A stretch of 64,000 bases of DNA from Posidonia oceanica (GCA_037176725.1 JAZBRS010000050.1:10186001-10250000); one strand, 5' to 3'; positions 33,389 through 46,102 are shown, numbered from the stretch's first letter. The notes: generated by a model not told the origin, from the sequence alone. Made by a program: numbers and translations.

Positions 33389-33776
33389 CGGGGCTGCCGA
33401 TGGGTGCGCTGCAGGATCACTGTTGCAGTTGGAGGACAGGTAGAGGTGTTCTCTGAGGGCCCAAGGGCTGGGAGACTATGGTGAGAGTGTTCAACTGGTC
33501 CTCTGCATCTAGTTGTGACTGTGAGAGTGCGGCCTTTGACGCCATGGGAGCCTGCCACGAAGGTTGCTGTTTTGCGGTAGGAGGATGTGAAACGGACTGC
33601 GCCGACTGCATTCTCAGTGATACGGCTGCTGAAGTGGGCTGAGTCGCGTTGCTGACTGAATTCACTGACTGTCGCTCCAAAGAGAGTGACAGCGGTACTG
33701 ATGCGACTGCGACCGCAGGTAGCCTGCTTGATTGTGCCTGAAGGAGTGTCTCTGACTTCTGAGCTGCCACTGCTGC
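33389..33776 (-). pseudogene. pol: Linker between protease and RT, element D
   Basis: Ser/Gln/Ala-rich sequence matching 15771-16130 of element B. It begins right after the TAA at 33777-33779 that ends gag-pro. It is low-complexity with no domain, and is separated by a frameshift from the RT frame starting at 33388. Confidence 0.65.
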
Positions 33777-35320
33777 TTATGCTTGTGATGCAAATGTGGC
33801 TGCAGAAATGTAAGAGCTTGTCAGTTCTGCCACAGGGCCTGCTGAGTTGTCTACTGTATCTGCTGAAGGTAGAGCCAAACAAACCGACCGTGGCGCCTCT
33901 GTGCTGACCAGAGCTTTGCTGCCAGTTGGGACTGCCTCTACTGTGCCAAACTGCTCCTCATCCGAGTAGTAGTCCTCAATGCAGACCCAATCTTCTGCTG
34001 GCACCGCGGTTTGATCATCAGTTGATCCCAGAACTCCTGCACTGGTAAAGTTAGTGAGGTCTCTGGGGATGGCTGGTTCTTGATCCTTCAGTTGAAAGCA
34101 GTGATCTTCGTTGGGCTTGGGTTCATAACCAAGGCCTTCAGATTTCCTCCGCTCCACCGCTATGATCCCGTGGCCGTGACGCCCAAGCGATGTACCCTTT
34201 ATGTAACTCCACCTGTAACATACATTCTCGACCATTCGAAAGGAGTTGTTGTGAACGGCCAAGGAGTTGGCGCGTTCAAGATCAGGAATGAAGTTAACCG
34301 GCTCACACCGATTAACACGATACAAAGCTTCAGAAGTCTCAGGGTCAAAAGGAATAGTTTGTGAAGAGACGGGGGAGACTGCCTCGATCCGCTCCTTCTC
34401 AAAGTTCTCTGCTATAACGACAATGACATCATCACCGTGGCGGTACTTTATCATTCGATGGAGGGTCGAGGGAAGGACCTGATGCTTGTGGAGCCAAGGG
34501 CACCCAAGCAGAAAGTTAAAGTTTGGCTTCAAGTCGACGACATAGAATTCTACATCGAATACGACCGGGCCAATAGCAAGAGGAATAATCAGGATCCCTA
34601 AAGCGTCATGGTGGGTGTTGTCAAAAGCTGTCATTCCTTTCAAGGCTGGTGTGATATCCTCGGCCTGACCTGTTATCAACCAACGTTAGAGGAATGCGAA
34701 AGTTTTTGAACTGAACCGTGACGAACAGGGGTTGATTGTGATTATTCCCTGCCGGAGGCAGCTCATCACTTATAAAAGAGATGACCTGGGGCTCCGCAAT
34801 CATCCCTACCATGCTCTCCAAAGCTGAAGGCTCAACAGATTGGGACACACAGGCGGCTTGGAACACGCGAAGAAAAGCTTCATGGTGTTCGGCAGAGGTG
34901 TGGATTAGGTCCCAAATGGAAATGTCGGCTTTGACCTTCTTAAGTTGGGAGGTTATGTCAGCTTTAGGTTGGTTTTTCTTGGCAGCAGGAAGGGTAGCTT
35001 TGGCAAGCTCTAAAGGGGTAGTCACAGGAGATTGGGTTGCTACAGGTTGGGCAGGGACTTGGCTTGCTACAGGTAGGTTAGAGGCCAGATCTGCTATGGG
35101 TTGGTTAGAGGGTGGGGGCATAGCAAGTTCAGGATAGTTTGGCCTAACTGCCGGTGCTGGGGTCTGTAGACCCTCCCCAATCGCGTTACTTCCGCACACA
35201 TTTCTGTGGCGTAGCTGTAAGGGACGCGATGGGTGTCCAGGGTTAAATCAATAACCACAAGAGCACGTGCTGCGAGCACAGGAGGGGTTACAGGGGGACC
35301 TACTGGAGCTTGAAGTCTAT
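33777..35320 (-). pseudogene. pro: Protease region of element D (active site deleted)
   Basis: Equivalent to 14154-15770 of B. The active-site motif reads LVDNRSG instead of LVDNGSG, and right after it 47 nt present in B (NVCPLRTATKLGF region) are missing near 34665, which also shifts the frame. The remainder to the TAA at 33777-33779 is open and keeps FNFLLGCPWLH, with Gly-Arg changed to Gly-Cys. A further shift near 35160 separates the Pro-rich linker. The enzyme cannot be functional. Confidence 0.85.
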
Positions 35321-37892
35321 CTAAAGGGTAAGGTTGTTGGGGTGGGAAGGTAGGGGCCGGCTGAGGTCTGCCTAAAAGGTGTACAGGGGATTCTAGCTGA
35401 GGCCGCCCTAAGAGGTGGACAGGGGATCTAGGCTGGGCCCTAGCTAGGAGGTGTACAGGGGGTTGAGCCTGAGGAAGCACAGCAGGGGGCGCAAAGGGGC
35501 GCTCCGGCCTGGCATGCTGTCGGATCATGTGAACTCCTGACTCGGAGCCGACAACAGCCGCAAGATAGAGATTAACAGGGAAAGGCTTAGAGATATCAGA
35601 GATCAGATCAGAAGGGTCTACCACAGAGGTAGTAGGTCCAGAAGGAAAAACAGAGTGAATGCCTGAGGTTCCCGCCCCTCCCGGATAAGAGTGCTCCGGT
35701 AGAGGTTGGCAGACAATGCCAGAATGAGGGGGAACAGCTGTGAGCAGATGCATGAGTGTGTGCTTGAGTGGATGCCTCGTGCGTGTCAATCACAATCGTT
35801 CCCGATTCGATTAAGTCCTGAATTGCATTCCACAGGGAGTAGCAATTATCCATCGAATGCCCGACACTTCGATGGAAATTGTAAAAGAGGTTCGCCTTAA
35901 ACCAATGCGGTAAGGGATTTGGAGGCGGAAGAACCTCTGGGAACTTCAGGAGCGATGCAACCTTTGGCAAGATGGCCGTGAGCGATTCTACTAGTGGGGC
36001 GAACTTTCGCTTCTCAGTGGGTGGCCTTCTTTGCCACTGGTATGAGCCTTGCTGAACCGGTGGGGCGGGGTAGACCGGTCTAGTGGTGGTAGTGATATGT
36101 GGTGTGGGTGGATTCCTAGGTGCAGGAGCATACACCATCTGGGCTGGGGCAGGCCAGGACGGCAGGTGAATAGGCACAGCAGGAGAGTCGACGAATGCAA
36201 CAGCGATCATCGACGAGTCTTTCTTCTTGGGACGGTTGCTGCTACTACCGCTGTTGTTGTTGGAGGTGCTGCTGTTGGCACTGTTACTGCTGATCGCGGC
36301 CTGCTTAGTGAACGCAGAGAGAGCTGGGAAGTTGCCACTCCGCAAAGAACTCTCCACGCGCGCTCCAGCTCGGATAAGTGCTGCAAAAGTAGTGACTGGT
36401 TGAATACTAAGTAGAGCATCGAGAGATGGCTGCGCCCCCTTGATAACGATCTCAATAGACTCCTCGTCAGAGGGTCTATCTCGAACCTGTGAAGCAAGGA
36501 CGCGCCAGCGGCCGACGTACTCCCCGAACGTCTCGTTGGGATTCTGCTTGATTGCGATCAAGTCCGCTCGCTTTGGGACTAGATCGAGGTTGAAGGAGTA
36601 TTGTTCCAGGAACGCCTGACTGAGGTCGTTCCAAGTCTTGATGGCTGACATATCAAGCGATGTGAACCACTTGAGTGCTAGCCCGATCAAGCTCTTCTGG
36701 AACAGGCGGATCAGCAACCTCTCGTCAGCCTGAAGTTGAGTGAGATCACCGCAATACGCCTTCAGGTGTGCTACAGGGCAGCCCCTACCATTGTATTTGT
36801 CGAAGTCCAGGATTTTGAACTTCGGAGGGAGTACCGCCTCTGGAAAGCAACAGAGGTCCCAGAATTGGTAGGTCAGGTGCTCAGTACCCTGCACTAGTCG
36901 TAGTGTCTTCTCCAAGACGTCCATTCGGTTATTGATGGGGTCTGGATTTGCTGCCATAGGAGAGGGATCGGTAGGGGTAGTGAGCACATATGCTGAATGG
37001 GTCGCACCTAAGTTCTCCTCCGGATGTACCATAGCGTCGCCTGGTGGAGCAACGGGATGGCCGGCGTATCCGTGCTGGGGAACTGTGTATGCAGGGATGT
37101 ATGCAGGGTTCTGGGCCTGATGCAAGGGAGGAGGGTAGATGACATGCTGTGCTGTGAGAGGGGTAAGATGCTGGAGCACCAGTTGCTGTACAGGCGGGGT
37201 GCCAGACAGCGAGCCAGTAGGGTACTAGGCTCCAGCCAGCCTAAAGGACTGACCACCAGGGGGAAGAGGAGCATGCTGTGCTAAGTGTTGTGCAGAAGGA
37301 GGCGGTAAACGGGCCCCTATCGTCGGAACCGTGAGCAGTTAAGACGATGGTCGAGGCGGAGGTGTAGAGGTAAATGCATGAAATGCAGGAACTGGCCTCA
37401 AAGGAACCTTAGAAGCGACAGGAGTAAAGAAGGGACGAACCGATAGAGCCATGCCCTGCAGTCTCTGGGCAAGCTCCATCAGGTGCTGGTACTGAGCCTC
37501 AAGCGTTCCGTCAGCGGGAATGCTGAAGTACAGTGCTGGCGAAGATTGAGAAGCAAATGGCACGGACACAGATTGTCCGGGAGGAATAGGTGCTACAGTA
37601 AAAATCGCAGCAGTGGTAGATAGGATGTCAAGGGCGACGTATCGCTGGGAGGAGGGGGCAATGGTATCTCCGAAACGCGAGTAACGGTCATCAAGATAGA
37701 CTCGGCGACCGGATCCGGAGGAAGAGTAGCTTGCCAGTGTCCTGGGACATACTGAGATACCAGAGGCGTTAGCGGAGGAAACCCTGGCGTCGGATAAGGA
37801 ACAAAGGGGACAGAAGGAGCAACCGGAGGGGCCGGAGCGGAAACACCCTCCGAGACAAGAGTGAAGGGAGGCTCACTGACGTACTGGGCCAT
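35321..37892 (-). pseudogene. gag: gag of element D (broken)
   Basis: ATG at 37892 (MAQYVSEPPFT). A 1-bp deletion near 37655 shifts frame; the N-terminal part resumes at 37569. An in-frame TAG sits at the codon where B and the second gag also have TAG (plus-strand 37228-37230). The capsid and knuckle region is open for 523 aa (37179-35608) with the ALKWF and LEQYSFNLDL core. The zinc knuckle begins Tyr instead of Cys. A 2-bp deletion near 35745 moves the frame again before the SPVHLLxRxQ repeats. Confidence 0.85.
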
Positions 37893-39209
37893 TGCTGACC
37901 TAGAGCATGTGAGAACAGGGCTGCGACGGGTATGCAAAGGGCGATTCCTAATAAGAGCTATCGTCGCAAAGGCAGATAGTTCAGAAGGGGAATGGTCGCG
38001 AACAATGTCGCAACAGGGGTGTCAGAAAGGGACAGTACTCGAGCTCTAGCAAGCGAACTCGCTTACCGATCACTACTGGCACAAATAGAGACAATCAAGG
38101 ATTAAGAACTAAAAGACAGATGCAAATGAGTTAAGTTTAATGGCATGAATGATATGTATGCTTTCTAGTATGCCCCCCCTCACCAATCTAGTGTATCCTA
38201 GTAGGTGATCTACTTCGGGTAACCCCAGGTATACGGGTCACCGACTTAGGTCAGAAAAAGTAGTCTCCCTGTCGAACTCCTAGCCAGAGCTGAGGAAATA
38301 ACAGGGTGGTGCGTTGGTGGCCCTGACCCCGCCAAAGCGTGGCCAGTACTCTCCGCTACACCGACACGACCCTTGGACAAAGGGGGGACAGACCGACTGA
38401 CTTGGCCCACGCTAGAAGCAGTGGAACAAGAGGTCGGAACCGTCCTTCGCAGACTAGTAGGTGGGCTCAGATGAGAAGAATGCATGCCCTATATGATGCT
38501 TATGCAAATGCTTAAAGTTTTTTATCTTGCGCATTTTATTAAACCAAGGGGGTGCAGGATTGTTTGAAGTCTCTAGTTGCTCCTAGAAGTTCTTTTTACT
38601 TGCCATTTTTAGTTAGCCACAGGGAAAGCAAACAGTCTCTACTGTCCTAGTCATGGCATGTGCAAAAGGGAAGAAAATCAACCAAATATGGCAGGCAAAC
38701 AGCATACAACACAGCAAAAGGCAAGTGCATGGCATGTGCAGGTGTTTGAGAGCATGACAGTGAAGAGAAAGCATTCATCATGTCAAAAGGCATATATACA
38801 GGGCATGTGCGTGTGTAGTGACATAGCAAGTATGTGAAAGAAACATTCATCATTCAAAAAGCATGTGTTGTTGCCAACCAAGTATGTAGACATGCATTGT
38901 GCAGGAAATAAAGCAATAATAAGCAAGCAAGATAAAGAAGGTAAAGACAGGTAAGTTGTAAAGCAAATAAGAGCAGAAGCAAGGAAATAAGTAAGTAAAC
39001 AAGCAACAGAGGCAAAGCAGAGCAAGATAGAGCAAACACCAAGGCAAAGCAGCCGAGAGGGGTGCAAAGCCCAAGCAAAGTAGCCATAAGGCGACTTGCT
39101 AGGATTCGACACAGAAGAGCAAGCAAAACAGGCAAAAGAGGCACAAAGGCAGACAAGGAAAGCAAATCCCAAGCGGCGAAAAAGCAAAAACGAAAGTCGG
39201 AGTCTGCTA
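37893..39209 (-). other. Untranslated leader of element D
   Basis: Reverse-strand equivalent of the leaders of B and C, with the same TTTTATTAAACCAAGGGG, CCCGCCAAAGCG and CGCAACAGGGGTGTCAG segments in reverse complement. No gene supported. Confidence 0.7.
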
Positions 39210-39227
39210 TCCCCAGCAGAGTCGCCA
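39210..39227 (-). other. Primer binding site of element D
   Basis: Reverse complement of TGGCGACTCTGCTGGGGA, one base from the LTR terminus at 39229. Confidence 0.88.
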
Positions 39228-39959
39228 CTGTAGTAATCCCGATGTTCAGATCGTCCATGCACACTGCCAAAAGCTCATGTGTATCGATCGGAATCAGGCT
39301 CACTATAAGCGGCTATGTCTGAGGAGGAAGGCTCAACTCGAAAACACTTGAAACTGAGGAGAAAAGATAAGACAAGAAGTAGATAAGACAATTCAGAGTC
39401 GCCACCGTGTCTATTATCAGGAGACAAGGAAAATCAAGGGAAATGCGTGAATTAACACGCAAAACCAAGCAAAGGATGCAATGCAAAGCAATGCAAAAGA
39501 AAACAAATGCAAATGATATGACTCATGCCTAGAATAAGGGCAATATGGTCATTACGGGCCAAAAGACTGGGCAAGGACTCCTGTTACGTGCGGGGAAGGT
39601 GTTAGGCACCCCCGACATGCCCGAGAATCGGTCTTTCTAGGCTTACACTCGCATACGCAGGGAAATGCAGGTTTGAATGCCTAAGTGCCAATGAATGCCT
39701 ATATGAATGCTCAAAGGTGTGCTCTAAGTGATGGAATGCAATGCAAGGAAGTAAACATGCAGTCTAAGTGCTCAGCAATGCTGTCTGTGTTCCGAACTGG
39801 TCGAAACCTAGTTCATGAGAACTCCAGGTAGTAAGCATCACTGTCCTATATGCAAATGCAAGTGGAAAAGCAAAACGGCGGTAAAACCAAGCAATGCAGG
39901 TGACATGCAAGAGAAAACAACATAAAATATGCAGTACAATGCGAGAAACGGGAGCGGCA

Positions 39960-40200
39960 AGCGAAAAGGTGCAGGAAAACAAGATCGGCAAGCAAAACAG
40001 TGCGAGAAAACAAAGCAGCACACAAAACGGTGCAGGAAACAAAGCCAGCACGCAAAACGGTGCAAGAAACAGAAGCAAAACGCAAAGCGGTGTGAGAAAC
40101 AAAGCGGGCACGCGAAACGGTGCAGAAAACAAAGCCGGCATGCAAAACAGTGCCAAAAGCGAAGCGGGCACGCAAAGTGGTGCCAAAGCAGGCGAAATAA
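39960..40200. repeat. 30-bp tandem repeat in the LTR of D
   Basis: About eight units with ACGCAAAACGGTGC, the reverse complement of the LTR1 repeat, at 30-bp spacing. Confidence 0.85.
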
Positions 40201-43200
40201 AACTTCGGTAAAGCCCTGCAGATGCAGATGCAAAGAGGAAGAGCAAGAGAAGCAAAGGGGAGGCAAACGATGCAAGTGTAAGGACAAGCGTCGCTTAAAA
40301 ACCACGCAATGCAGGTGTGAAGACCTACAAATGGGAAAGGAAGCAAGTGGAGGGATCACCACTGTCTTGTGACTGTTTTCCACCAAAGTGTCCCACGATG
40401 TGTCTCACACGCTACCAAAAGCTCGCGATGCGATCGGATCATGGAAAAGGGGAAGAAGGTCGCAATTAGTAGTGAATCTAGGGAAAACACAACCCAAAGA
40501 TACCAAGAGTACGCGAAAAGAGGAGACAGAGTTGATAGATAAGAAGAGAAGGTCCTAATCTACATGCTCGAGAAAGCAGGAAGCAAAAACCATGCATGTA
40601 ATGCGAATGGTGTGCAAATAAATGCTGTGCAGGGGTTCAGAAGGACTTACTTTGGAAATCTGAAGCCTGATCTGAGAAATGCTTGGTCTACATGGAAGAG
40701 TGCTCCACCGAGGTCGTCCAGGTAACTTGGTTGAGAAGATCCGGCGGTCAGATCAAAAGATATCCCAGCTTAAAGGCAGAAGGGCCAGAACAGGGGAGAA
40801 AAGTGGATCTAAGTGTAAAAGAGGTCCTAGGGGTGTGCAAAACAGGTCCTCCCATGTAGATGGGAGCTAAGAATGCTTAAGTGTATACAAGAATGTCAAA
40901 TGCAAAGATGCATGGGTGCAATGCATGCAAAAATGCAAGAGAAGGACCTAAGAATAACTTTTCAGAAAACTTAGGGACCTATATGCAATTTTTGAAAAAG
41001 TTGAGGACCTAAATGCAAAGATTTTGAAAAGTTAGGGGTTTATGTGCAAGGTTTTTGAAAACTTGGGGGTCTGAGTGCAATTTTACAAAATGCAGGGTCT
41101 AAAATGCAATTTTATAAGCAAAAGTATGCATTTAAATAAGTTTTGAAAACATGTGGAGGACTAATGTGCAATTTGAAAATATGCAGGGGTTGAAATGCAA
41201 TTTTATAAGATAAAACTGTGATTTTGAATGGTCTGTGAATTAATCAATGGACCTATGTGCAATTTTTAAATATGCAGGGTCTAAAATGCAATTTTATAAG
41301 ATAAAATGCTAAAAGCAGATGTTGTGCATGCAAATGGAGGATATATGTGCAAAAATCAGAAAACATGGGGAAATAATGCAATGTAGTAAGAAAAGATGGA
41401 AAATACAATGATTTATCAACAGATCAGAGGACTAAAAAGCAAATAAAGAAAAATGCAGGATTAAAATGCAATTTACTAAGGTAAAATCAGAGTATTAAAT
41501 GAGATTATCAACTAAAGGACTAACATGCAAAAATAAAAAACTACAGGACTAAAAAATAAAGAAGAAAATCTGAGTTTGAACTACTGCAGGACTAATAAGT
41601 AAATAAAATAAATAGCAAGACTAGAAAATAAATGTGCAGAAACTTAAATGAGCTGGAAATGGACTGGAATGTAAATAAAATAAATGACTGGGTTGGAAAT
41701 AAAGAAAAATAAATAAACTATAACTGCATAGGACTGAAATGAAAATAAAAAAATATGCTGGGGTTGAACTAAAATAAAAACTAAAGGAAAACACAGCAGG
41801 AGGACTAACTAGCAATTAATCAGATTTTTAGGTTTTTCATGCAATTTCATATGATTTAAATTCAAACTTAAATGAATCTTAAACGATGGCAAGACTAGAA
41901 AGGAATAAAATAAAAATAGGAGGTAAATATGCAATATGTGGCAAAATTAGCATAGTAGATAAAAATAAATGCACAGTGCAAACGCAGAACGACGGCCACT
42001 GTAGCAGTTGCTACCAGCGGCCAGAGAGGGAGGCAGAGGGATGCTGGTGAGGTGCTGAAAGGCGGGCGACCTTCACCGGAGCCAGGCGAAGACCGGAGAG
42101 GCATCGGCGAGCCACGACGCTACCTGGAGATGGCAGGAGAAGACGACGAAGCACTGCAGACCTGCTCGGAGGCAGAGCAGACGATCGGCACGTCGGGGAA
42201 GCGATCTGAAGGCATGGTCGCACTCTTGGGGCTTGTGCGGACCTCGGACGACGATCGGAGCAGCGTTTTGGTGCTGGAACGGCGATCCGAGCTCAGAGCT
42301 TGCCGGAGAAGAAGAGGTCAACGGCGGTGCTGACCCAGCGAAAAAGGCGGCAGAACCCTATTCTAATGGGTCGGGAAGCTGAAGAAGAAGAAGAAAACTA
42401 ATCTACTGGTGCAAAGGAGTACCTAATTTGACGGCCGAATCCTTCCCCCGACGTGGGCTGTTTCAGCAGATGCCGGCGAGGCTCGTCCGACTGCTAGAGG
42501 CGTTGCTGATGGCTTGCGAAGGCTTGGAACGACTCCACGCGCTGCTCCGATGCTCGTTGAACGTCTAGAACGAAGCTCCGAAGACCGGTGGAAGAATTGG
42601 CTGTTTTGGGTTCAGCCAAGGTCGCCTGAGGTCGGGAGAGCTGGTTGTTGCCCTCTGGATCAATTGGAGGGTGCCGGCGAGCTTCTGGATGCTTAGTGAA
42701 GGTGTTGGGATGCTTGGAAGGGCTGGTGGAGGACTAGAGAAGAAGATTGGTACTGGGGGGATTTCTGGACAGAAAAGGTTGCAGGTGTTTGAAGTGATGG
42801 GTTTCGGCTGTGGTGGGGGTGAAGGCTGAACGCTTGGTGGTCTAAGAAGGTGATGTTCTGGGGAGTATGGTGGTGGAGTTTAGGGAAGTTTAGTGGTCAG
42901 TGGTGCTTGGAATTTTGGAAGGTGGAGGTGTTGGGTTCTGCTGAGGATTTTGGGTGATTGGAGGGTGGTTTTAGGGTGATTTTGGACGTGAGATGGAGGG
43001 GTGGATTGCTGGGATTCTAGGTGAGATTGGGGAAGGAATTGGGAGTGATCTGCTGGGAGTTGGAGGCTGGTTTCAGGTGGAAAGGAAGGAGGAGGAAAGT
43101 TGCTAATTTTTGCAGAGAGTGAGGGAGAATTGGGTGGCTCTCGGGGTGCTCTGATGCTCTCTTTCTTAGGACGACAAAAGGTGTTGGAAGGAGGAAATTG

Positions 43201-43439
43201 CTGGGGGTTTTATCAGGAGATGTTGGAGACGAGCGTGGGCTGGGATTTTGAATAGCCACCAGTGTGGGCTAACAGCTGCAGAGGTGCGGCTGGCGAGGCG
43301 ACGGGCAATTAATGCCCCCCCTCGGGAGATCCGCTGAGAGCTGAGAGAGGAGGAGGCTGAGCTGGAGCTGATGGGATCGAGAGGGAAGGAGGAGATTGAA
43401 TTCAAAGAAGAGGGGGAGTCAGCTGACGGGAGAGGAGAA

Positions 43440-43665
43440 CTGAGGAAGAAGAAGAAGAAGAAGGAGGGAAGAAGGAGGAGGAAAGGCGTGGGCTGGGCCT
43501 GCGTGCGGAGTAAAAAAAAGAAAGAAAAAAAGAAAGAAGGAAGGAGGGGAAGAGTTGGGCCGGACCAAAAGAAGGAAAGAAAAATAGAAAAGAAAGAAAG
43601 AAAGGAAGAAAAAGAAAGGAAGAAGAGAAAGAAGAAGAAAATTAAAATAAAATAAAAAAGATTTG
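43440..43665. repeat. Long purine-only tract in the LTR of D
   Basis: Almost uninterrupted A/G for about 220 bp (GAAGAAGAAG and AAAGAAAG runs). LTR1 (5740-5960) and LTR2 (21540-21700) carry the equivalent pyrimidine tract. The Lys/Arg/Glu-rich frame here is an artefact of composition. Confidence 0.8.
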
Positions 43666-45135
43666 AAAATGTTTTTAAGGTGGTTGTTTAGGTTAGGATT
43701 TTAGATTAGGTTTTTAATGGTTGTTTTCAATAGGTTAATTAGGATTAGGAAAAGTTTTAATGTTTGATTAGGATTTTAAGTTTTCTTTTAATTGTTTTTT
43801 GATTTTGTTTAAATGTTTGTTAAGTTTTTAATTTTGTTTTTTAGTTAAGTTTTTCTTGTTAAATTTTCCTTGTTAAGTTGGGATTTTTTAATTAGGATTT
43901 TTTAATGGGTTGTATTTAATTAGTTAGGATGAGTTTTGGTTTTTAGATTTTAGTCTTTTCTTAAGTCTTCTTTGATTTGGTTTTAATTTTGTTTGTTAAG
44001 TTCTTTTAATATTTTTTAGTTAAGTTTTTCTTGTTAAGTTTTTAATTAAGTATTTTTTAAATTTTTGATTGTTTCTTTTCTTCTTTTTAATTAGGTTTTT
44101 AAATTGTTTCTTTTAGATTTTAGTTAAGTTTTTTCTTAATTACTTGTCTTAGTGTTCTTAATTATTTTCTTTCTTTTTAGGATTTGTTTTTTTATTATTT
44201 TTAGTAGAGTTTTTACTTTTGATTTGTTCTGAGTATATTTTGGTTTTTGCTTGATTTTATAGAATTTTCTTTTTGTTTGTTTTGCATTTTTTAGATTGCA
44301 TTCATGGTTTTTAGTTTTAGTTGGTTTGGTTAGGTTTTTGTTTTTAATTGCTTGTTTAAGTTTTAAATTGTTTCTTTTTAGGATTTTGATTTGTTTTTCT
44401 TTTGTTTTTAGAGTTATAAAGGGTTTTAAAGGTTTTTTAGAGATTTAGTAAAAGAAAGGAAAAGAAAAGGAAAAGGAAGAAAAAAGGGAGAAATGAGGAG
44501 TAAAGAAGAAAGAGAGGAGTAGAAGGAAAATAAATGTTAGAAAATCAAGAAATAAGCTAAAAATAAAATATAAATATAAATAAAATGCAGAAGAGATAGA
44601 TGGACAGGGTGGGCCCACAACCAGGCAACGAGAAGAGAGAGAAGGGAGTGGAAAGAAGGAGAATATTCAGGAGAGAGAGAGAGGAGAGAGAAAAGAATAA
44701 TCCAGGAGAGAGAAAAGGATAATTTGAAGAAATGAAGGGGTTAGAGGTTTAGAAAAGAGGTGAAATTTGGGGAGTGTATGGCCTAGGGTCTCTAATGTTA
44801 GACCTATGGTTTGAGTTTGGATTTGGGAAGGTTTTGGAAGGGTTTTGAGGTGTAGAAAAAGGGTAGTTTTGCCTAGGTTTTCTAGGATTCTTGGGAGTGG
44901 TTTTGGTTTGAAATTTCCAAGGGTTTTTGGTAGGTTTGTTAAGTTGGGGATGGTGAGTTTTCCTATGGTTTTTGGATAGTTTTTGGACTTGGGAAAGAGA
45001 TGTGATTCTAGGTTAAGTTTGGGCTTGTTTTGAAGAGAAGGATGAAAAGGAATGTGTAGGTTTGGACCTAGATTTGGATCCAGAAGTCACCAGGAGATTC
45101 CAATTGATTCAGCCTGTCAAAATGGGGTGTCAACA

Positions 45136-45270
45136 CATTGTATTCCATTGCATGCATCGCATTGCATTCCATTGCATGCATCGCATTGCATTCCATTGCG
45201 TACATCGCATTGTATTCCATTGCGTACATCGCATTGCATTTCACTGCATAGCATCGCATTACATTGTATT
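45136..45270. repeat. Continuation of the CATTGCAT simple repeat of element C
   Basis: Starts with the right copy of the target duplication (CATTG, 45136-45140). Units such as CATTGCATGCATCGCATTG and CATTGCGTACATCGCATTG continue the array cut at 31596. Confidence 0.85.
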
Positions 45271-45840
45271 CTCATTGCGCTGCTACTCCCTGTAGTCATC
45301 ACACCAATCTCCACACTCCGCTTTCCCGGACACGACATACCCAGGAGTCGAACCCCTGGTTCGCGTATTATTTAAAGTGGTATCTTCAGCAATCGCAGCT
45401 TCCTTGCAGCCAGCCTGCTTTAGATGACACCCGCGGTAGTGCACGGCCTAGGATCGCTTCCTTGGCATTACGCGTCTACCACCGCATGCACACCCACAGC
45501 ATCTTGTTACACTTGCATCGCCTTTGCCTCGGGAGTTCCCAACGAACGGCACTCCTACGCTGAAGCTAATTTGGCCCAGTGCACTTTAATCAAACGGCTT
45601 TCCCTTAAATGCGGTCTGGCAAGCTGCATTGCATTTTCCACCCAACCGCGTGCATGCATCACCCGCTTTTCCCCTAGTGGAGTACAGCGCAACGAGCGTT
45701 AGTGTAAGCATCACATTAGCATAAGCATTTGCACGGGCATCTGCATTTGCATTCGCATCGTGGCAATGAGTCACGACTTTCGGTGCATCCGCCAAGTAAG
45801 TGACTCACGCCAACAGCAACCTTTGGCTCTCACCGGCATC
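45271..45840. other. 3' region of element C before the PPT
   Basis: No gene supported. The last 130 bp (GGCAATGAGTCACGACTTTC..., GGTGCATCCGCCAAGTAAGT) is homologous to 4080-4163 of element A. Confidence 0.6.
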
Positions 45841-45924
45841 AGGTGGGGTGTCTTGTCAACCCTGAGTAACGGCCTTGGTTCCCTCAACCTCGCTCAGGGA
45901 GGGGCATCTATAGACACCCCATTT
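45841..45924 (+). promoter_or_regulatory. PPT hairpin at the 3' junction of element C
   Basis: Outer stem GGGGTGTC (45845-45852) with GACACCCC (45913-45920), extendable to 12 pairs with two G-U. Middle stem CCCTGAG (45860-45866) with CTCAGGG (45893-45899). A short inner stem GGTT/AACC (45877-45880, 45886-45889) differs in sequence from element A's but is in the same place. Confidence 0.7.
45896..45904 (+). other. Polypurine tract of element C
   Basis: AGGGAGGGG then CATC then the LTR at 45909. Confidence 0.85.
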
Positions 45925-46017
45925 TGACTCCTGTATTAGTGGCTCTTCTCTGGTGGACTCAAACCCCAAACCACAACCATCCCAAATCTCAAAACATAAA
46001 ACCCAAAACCTAACACC

Positions 46018-46090
46018 CAAAACCCTAAAACCCTAAACCTTTAAACCCAACCTCAAACCCTAAACCCTAAACCCTAAACCCTAAACCCCA
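46018..46090. repeat. Telomere-like CCCTAAA tract in LTR3
   Basis: Four to five consecutive CCCTAAA units amid looser CCTAAAACC words; a second tract is at 48625-48710, beyond the LINE, and a third near 49085. Before the LINE inserted, the first two formed one stretch. It is a compositional feature of this LTR's U3, not a chromosome end. Confidence 0.8.
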
Positions 46091-46102
46091 AACCACAACC
46101 AT

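Larger units (their letters stand above)
31597..45135 (-). mobile_element. Element D, nested Tat/Ogre-type insertion with large internal deletion
   Basis: Read on the minus strand: 5' LTR 45135-39229, PBS 39227-39210, leader, gag, pro, linker and the first half of RT to 31764, then directly the last ~167 bp of the 3' LTR (31763-31597). The two LTR ends carry matching terminal sequence and flanking CATTG. Missing are the RT C-terminus, RNase H, integrase, 3' UTR, PPT and about 5.7 kb of 3' LTR. It interrupts element C and is thus younger than C's arrival. It cannot be autonomous. Confidence 0.9.
39229..45135 (-). mobile_element. 5' LTR of element D (5.9 kb)
   Basis: On the minus strand begins TGTTGACACCCCATTTTGACA and ends GGGATTACTACA. 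Same subfamily as LTR1 and LTR2. In plus coordinates: the conserved 3' segment at 39530-39665, the 30-bp repeat at 39960-40200, the donor-like GTAAGT near 40645, TTGCATTT-type repeats at 40940-41830, GC-rich promoter/leader at 42000-43330 with TTTTATC (TATA-like on the minus strand) at 43208-43214, a purine-only tract at 43440-43650 and a T-rich kilobase to 44450. Confidence 0.9.

Noticed and set aside
43371..43655. Lys/Glu/Arg-rich 94-aa frame
   Set aside because: Encoded by a purine-only tract within an LTR.
46018..46090. A chromosome end or telomere fusion
   Set aside because: Only a few CCCTAAA units inside an LTR with sequence on both sides.
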